Shown one piece after another: positions 60,881 to 64,000 of a DNA stretch of 64,000 nucleotides. This stretch comes from DATBQN01 sp963799925 (GTDB lineage: Bacteria; Acidobacteriota; Thermoanaerobaculia; Multivoradales; UBA5704). Both the position numbers and the translations under genes were made by a program. Within the stretch, counting starts at the first letter, position 1. Each line of letters begins with the position of its first letter. Under the pieces are notes generated by a model. That model worked only from the letters and a program-made list of their open reading frames with translations. It did not search any database and was not told the origin of the DNA. Location of the stretch: contig CAWCYZ010000004.1 in assembly GCA_963799925.1 (NCBI GenBank), forward strand, positions 372,001 to 436,000, in the 5' to 3' direction.

Positions 60881-61903
60881 ATGAGGCGACAGGTTCAAAG
60901 GCTGGTGATCCTCTCGATGCTCGCGCTCTCCGGCGCAGCGCTCGCGGAGCCGCCCGGCCGCAGCTCGGCCCGTTTGCTCTCGGCTTGGCGGCTCGAGGGC
61001 GATCGCGTCGTGTCCGTGCAGCTCGAGTGCGCGGGGACGAGGCAGACGGAAGCCGGCTTGGCGGTGGTGGTGCGCAACGACGGAGACCAGGAAACGTATC
61101 TCGCGCTCTCCGGCGGCGAGTCGGTGATCCTCGCGCCGGGCCGCGAGATGGAGTTCCTCGGCGGCGCCGATGCGGTTCATTGCGAGTGCTTCTGCACCTG
61201 CGAATCGAACGGCACCAAGAAGCGCACTCCGGACCATTCCCCTTGCTCGGCCGCAGACCCCTGCGCGCAGAAGAACGGGAGAGAGTGCGTCTTCCAAGTC
61301 ACGCCGGAGATACTGGGCAAGAACACGAATTGTCATGAGCGCGATGTCCCCGACGCCCCGGCCTGCAAGCTCGACGGCATCAAGAGTGGGCCTCCCGCCG
61401 AGATCGACATCCAGGTGCAGGACCTAGTGAACGGGCTGTCTGCCATCCACGTCACGGTGGACGACAACGCCGATGTCTCGGTCCCGCCGTTCGAGCCGGG
61501 GACGGAGGACCCGGTCGAGGTCACCGCCTTGAAGATCGATCCCAACCTGGCGTCGCGAGTCGAGCTGAGCGTCGTCGATCGGGCCGGGAACGTCACGCGT
61601 TGCGACCCGATCCTGGCGCAGATCGTCAAGGGCAAGGGCCGCTCCCATGAGGAGAGCTTTGCGGGTCTGGATGCGGCGGAGCACGTCCTGATGGTCACCA
61701 ATGGCGACCCAGGCCTGAGCCGCTTGGAGGTTCAGGTCAATGGCGTGACCTTCCGCGTGCGCCGGCTCCAGGACCGAGAGATCCGGACGATCGACCTCTC
61801 GCGGGCGATGCTGCCGGGAGGCCACAACGCGATCACGCTCCGCAGCGACGGCCGGCGGGGCGCCAAAGCAAGCGTTCTGATCTGGGACGGCGGCGGTCGT
61901 TAG
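60881..61903 (+). CDS. Secreted protein with Cys-rich cluster, unknown function
   Basis: The 340-residue protein starts at ATG 60881 behind AAGAGGAGGTGCTTCC. It has a signal peptide (LVILSMLALSGAALAEP), a beta-domain (about 30-90, AGLAVVVRNDGDQETYLALS), and a segment with eight Cys (HCECFCTCESNG, SPCSAADPCAQKNGRECVF, TNCHERDVPDAPACKLDG). A longer beta-rich part resembles a bacterial Ig-like fold (VQDLVNGLSAIHVTVDDNAD, LSVVDRAGNVTRCDPI). It is transcribed away from the sigma factor gene and may be in its regulon. Confidence 0.7.
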   Translation: MRRQVQRLVILSMLALSGAALAEPPGRSSARLLSAWRLEGDRVVSVQLECAGTRQTEAGLAVVVRNDGDQETYLALSGGESVILAPGREMEFLGGADAVHCECFCTCESNGTKKRTPDHSPCSAADPCAQKNGRECVFQVTPEILGKNTNCHERDVPDAPACKLDGIKSGPPAEIDIQVQDLVNGLSAIHVTVDDNADVSVPPFEPGTEDPVEVTALKIDPNLASRVELSVVDRAGNVTRCDPILAQIVKGKGRSHEESFAGLDAAEHVLMVTNGDPGLSRLEVQVNGVTFRVRRLQDREIRTIDLSRAMLPGGHNAITLRSDGRRGAKASVLIWDGGGR

Positions 61904-61975
61904 CTGCAGGCAGTGCGGCCAGCGATTCACGTCGGGCCGGACCGGCGGCTCGAGCCTTCATCGCGCCGAGCCGAT

Positions 61976-62051
61976 TGGTGGAGCAGAAGGGATTCGAACC
62001 CTCGACCCCCACGTTGCGAACGTGGTGCTCTCCCAGCTGAGCTACTGCCCC
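61976..62051 (-). tRNA. tRNA-Ala (anticodon CGC)
   Basis: The minus strand folds as a full cloverleaf: acceptor GGGGCAG paired with CTGCTCC, D-arm AGCTCAGCTGGGAGAGC, anticodon stem CCACG/CGTGG around TTCGCAA, T-arm GGTTCGAATCC. CCA is encoded at the 3' end (61978-61976). The anticodon CGC reads GCG codons, which are very frequent here. Confidence 0.95.
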
Positions 62052-62102
62052 ACGGTGCGGGAGGCGGGCATTGTACTTGGGGTGCCACCCTGGCGGCAAG
62101 GA

Positions 62103-62141
62103 CGGCGCCCCGCGCCCCCTCGAGGGGGACGGCGGGGCGCC
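62103..62141 (-). terminator. Terminator-like hairpin after the BNR gene
   Basis: CGGCGCCCCGC and GCGGGGCGCCG pair around an inner CCCCCTCGAGGGGG stem, 34 bases after the stop at 62175 on the minus strand. Confidence 0.55.
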
Positions 62142-62174
62142 GGGAGGCGGCTTCTGTAGGCTCCGCGCCGGGGG

Positions 62175-63506
62175 CTACCCGCCGTAGGCGGCGAAGAGGC
62201 GCTTGCCGCTTGCCTGGCGGGCGATGGTCGCCAAGGCCGTGCCGCTGTTCGGGCCTCCCGTGACGCAGCTCCCGGTGCAGCCGTCGGGATAGGCCACCAG
62301 CACCCGCCCCTTGGCGTCGACCGCGATGTCCATGAAGTCGAGGAGGTTCCGCGTGCTGCCGCAGGTCGTGCCGTTGGTGCAGATCGAGCCGCGCTGCACC
62401 GGGTCGTTGGGCGTCGCGTCGATCGTCGTCCAGGTGCCGCCCCCGTCGTAGGTGGTGGCGATGTAGAGGTGCCACTCGCCCGGGAAGCTGGGGTTCTCGC
62501 CGATGCCGTCGGCGCCCGCGGTCGGCGTGCCGAGATAGGCGAAGGCGGCGCGGTCCGGGTCCCCGGCGACCACTTCGGCGAAGGCGGTGTTCTGGATGTT
62601 GAACGCCGCCCCGGCATCCTGCGGCGCCGACCAGGTGAGGCCGCGGTCGTGGGAGACGGCGATCCGCGGGTGGCCGGAGGCGTCGTCGAAGCCGAAGTAG
62701 ACCGTGCCGTCCGACGCGATCCCGATCGAGGGGTCGCCGGCTCCCGAGGTGCTCCCCGGCACCGTGCGCACCGTCCAGGTCAGGCCGCCGTCGGTCGACA
62801 CCGCCATGCCCTCGCCGTTGCCGCAGCTCTTATTGGGCACGTAGACGGTGCCGTCCGGCGCCACCTTGATGTGTCCGTGGAGGCCGCCGCAGTCGGCGAG
62901 CGTGTAGATCGGCACGCCGGGGCCGAAGGTCAGGCCGCCGTCCGGGCTCGCGGCGCAGAAGGCGAGGGCGATGTCCTGCGAGCAGTAGTAGACCGAATGG
63001 CGGTAGATCTGGGGCAGGCTCGCCAGCACGGAGCCCTTGGCGAAGGCGCCGCCGCCGACCGACTGGTGGTCGACGCCGGAGGGGATGCCCGAGCCCTGCA
63101 TCGGCGTCCACGAGGCGCCGTCGTTGTCGGTGTAGGCCATCAGGCTGGTCGCCCCGACGAGCTGCGAGACGAAGGTGCGGCCGGTCTGCCGGTCGGTGTA
63201 GAGGATGGCGTCGAGCGACAGCAGGCTGGTCAGCGGATAGGACACGTCCACCCAGTTGACGGCGGGCGGCGTCAACGTGTCGTTGAAGTTGACGCGGAGC
63301 GTCTTCAGGCTGGACTGGTACATGACCGCGCCGCTGTTCCAGTCGATGCCGAGGCTGGGCTCGCCGCCGTCGGCCGCGAGCGCGGCGGGCGCCGGGTAGA
63401 TCGTGAACGTGGGGGGCGCGACCTGGGCGCGGAGGGGGACGGCGAGGAGGGCCGCGGCGGCGAGGGCGGCCATGCCGAGGTGGCGGGGAGCGGGGAGCAG
63501 ACGCAT
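62175..63506 (-). CDS. Secreted BNR-repeat (exo-alpha-sialidase-like) protein
   Basis: The 443-residue protein starts at ATG 63506 behind AAGGAGGCGTCTTT. A signal peptide (GMAALAAAALLAVPLRAQ) precedes a six-bladed propeller with Asp-box motifs: DNDGASWTPM, SPDGGLTFGPG, STDGGLTWTV, SHDRGLTWSA, TYDGGGTWTT. Sialidase catalytic Arg triads cannot be confirmed by eye. There are several Cys pairs in the late blades (SICTNGTTCGS, DGCTGSCVTG). A close paralogue lies immediately upstream, cut by the window edge. Confidence 0.8.
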   Translation of the reverse strand: MRLLPAPRHLGMAALAAAALLAVPLRAQVAPPTFTIYPAPAALAADGGEPSLGIDWNSGAVMYQSSLKTLRVNFNDTLTPPAVNWVDVSYPLTSLLSLDAILYTDRQTGRTFVSQLVGATSLMAYTDNDGASWTPMQGSGIPSGVDHQSVGGGAFAKGSVLASLPQIYRHSVYYCSQDIALAFCAASPDGGLTFGPGVPIYTLADCGGLHGHIKVAPDGTVYVPNKSCGNGEGMAVSTDGGLTWTVRTVPGSTSGAGDPSIGIASDGTVYFGFDDASGHPRIAVSHDRGLTWSAPQDAGAAFNIQNTAFAEVVAGDPDRAAFAYLGTPTAGADGIGENPSFPGEWHLYIATTYDGGGTWTTIDATPNDPVQRGSICTNGTTCGSTRNLLDFMDIAVDAKGRVLVAYPDGCTGSCVTGGPNSGTALATIARQASGKRLFAAYGG

Positions 63507-63672
63507 AAAGACGCCTCCTTGCTGACGAGGTGACCCGATAGCGGATCGATGAGATCAATCGAATGCGAATGCGATGGGCGATTCCTCCTGTGGATACGAC
63601 GCCTACGAGCGCCATCCGTACCCGCCCGCTAGATCAGCAAAGGTCGTGCCGAAGAGCCGGGCGAAAAGAAGA

Positions 63673-63708
63673 AGCGCCCTGCTTCCCTCGGCGGGAGGCA
63701 GGGCGCTC
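63673..63708 (-). terminator. Rho-independent terminator between the two BNR genes
   Basis: AGCGCCCTGCTTCCC and GGGAGGCAGGGCGCT pair around TCGGC. On the minus strand it is followed by TTCTTCTTTTC. It lies 34 bases after the stop of the upstream paralogue. Confidence 0.8.
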
Positions 63709-63741
63709 GATCTCGCTCCTGACGTCGGACCGCTGTGAAGG

Positions 63742-64000
63742 CTAGCCGCCGAAGGCGGCGAAGAGGCGCTTACCGCCGGTCTGGCGGGCGATGGTGGCGA
63801 GCGCGGTGTTGCTGTTGGGCCCCGCGGTGACGCAGCTCCCGACGCAGCCGTCGGCGAAGCCCACCAGGACTCTCCCCTGCGCGTCGACCGCGATGTCCAT
63901 GAAGTCGAGGAGGTTGCGCGTGCTGCCGCAGGTCGTGCCGGCGGTGCAGATCGAGCCCCGCTGCACCGGGTCGTTGGGGGTCGCGTCGACCGTGGTCCAG
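63742..64000 (-). CDS. C-terminal part of a second BNR-repeat protein (cut by window edge)
   Basis: About 85 residues are visible, nearly identical to the end of the gene at 62175-63506: TTVDATPNDPVQRGSICTAG, STRNLLDFMDIAVDAQGRVL, and the same ending LATIARQTGGKRLFAAFGG. Differences are scattered (FADGCVGS for YPDGCTGS), so it is a tandem duplicate that has had time to diverge. Each copy has its own terminator. Confidence 0.85.
   Translation of the reverse strand, partial: WTTVDATPNDPVQRGSICTAGTTCGSTRNLLDFMDIAVDAQGRVLVGFADGCVGSCVTAGPNSNTALATIARQTGGKRLFAAFGG

Noticed and set aside
1..64000. A prophage or integrative element covering the CRISPR region
   Set aside because: No integrase, phage structural gene, attachment repeat at the tRNA, or conjugation gene was found in the window.

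Overview
The window looks like a chromosomal segment of a very GC-rich member of the Acidobacteriota, possibly Thermoanaerobaculia-like. This is an inference. It rests on the MacB/FtsX-type permease of the acidobacterial duplicated type paired with a PadR regulator, the carboxypeptidase-regulatory-type TonB receptor, several secreted BNR beta-propeller proteins, and the overall codon use. GC was judged by eye, not computed.

Layout. 1-5.9 kb: a minus-strand, partly translationally coupled cluster with an HPr-kinase-like P-loop protein, GGxF pentapeptide-repeat modules fused to a glycosyltransferase-like domain, two more related glycosyltransferase-like genes, a small-molecule or protein methyltransferase, and the start of a cobalamin-binding radical-SAM-type gene. 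6-15 kb: a secreted CxxCH protein, a VOC protein with a left-handed beta-helix protein, a TonB-dependent receptor and a secreted BNR protein. 15-25 kb: a cytochrome P450 with a divergent ArsR regulator, two tandem secreted Cys-rich peptides, a VapBC pair, a MEDS/PAS histidine kinase, a basic heptad-repeat protein, a degenerate pterin-dehydratase-like protein and another small secreted peptide. 25-33.4 kb: the most unusual region. A zinc-finger/TPR gene is followed by a leader and a CRISPR array. The 3' end of that gene plus the leader is present two more times, each time ahead of another array with different spacers, and a secreted amidase and a fourth mini-array follow. No cas gene is present in the window. 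33.5-38.2 kb: an XRE regulator with a Cys-rich secreted protein, a broken pirin gene, and an IS110-family element sitting inside a dispersed palindrome. 38-46 kb: an amino-acid permease, small secreted or HhH proteins, a SpoIIE-type phosphatase and an AP-superfamily hydrolase. 46-53 kb: an RND efflux operon (MFP, HAE1-type pump, TolC) and a TonB-like protein. 53-64 kb: a REP-associated tyrosine transposase between inverted REP pairs, orphan ModBC, an ADOP permease with PadR, an ECF-like sigma factor, a secreted protein, tRNA-Ala(CGC), and two tandem BNR proteins.

Two cautions affect the whole annotation. First, many genes are interrupted by single-base indels, mostly in GC-rich runs (glycosyltransferases, P450, TPR protein, pirin, HhH protein, AP hydrolase, MFP, and at least eight in the RND pump). 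These look more like base-calling errors than decay. Second, several families of dispersed hairpins occupy the intergenic space, and at least two of them are associated with transposition genes (IS110 and RAYT).
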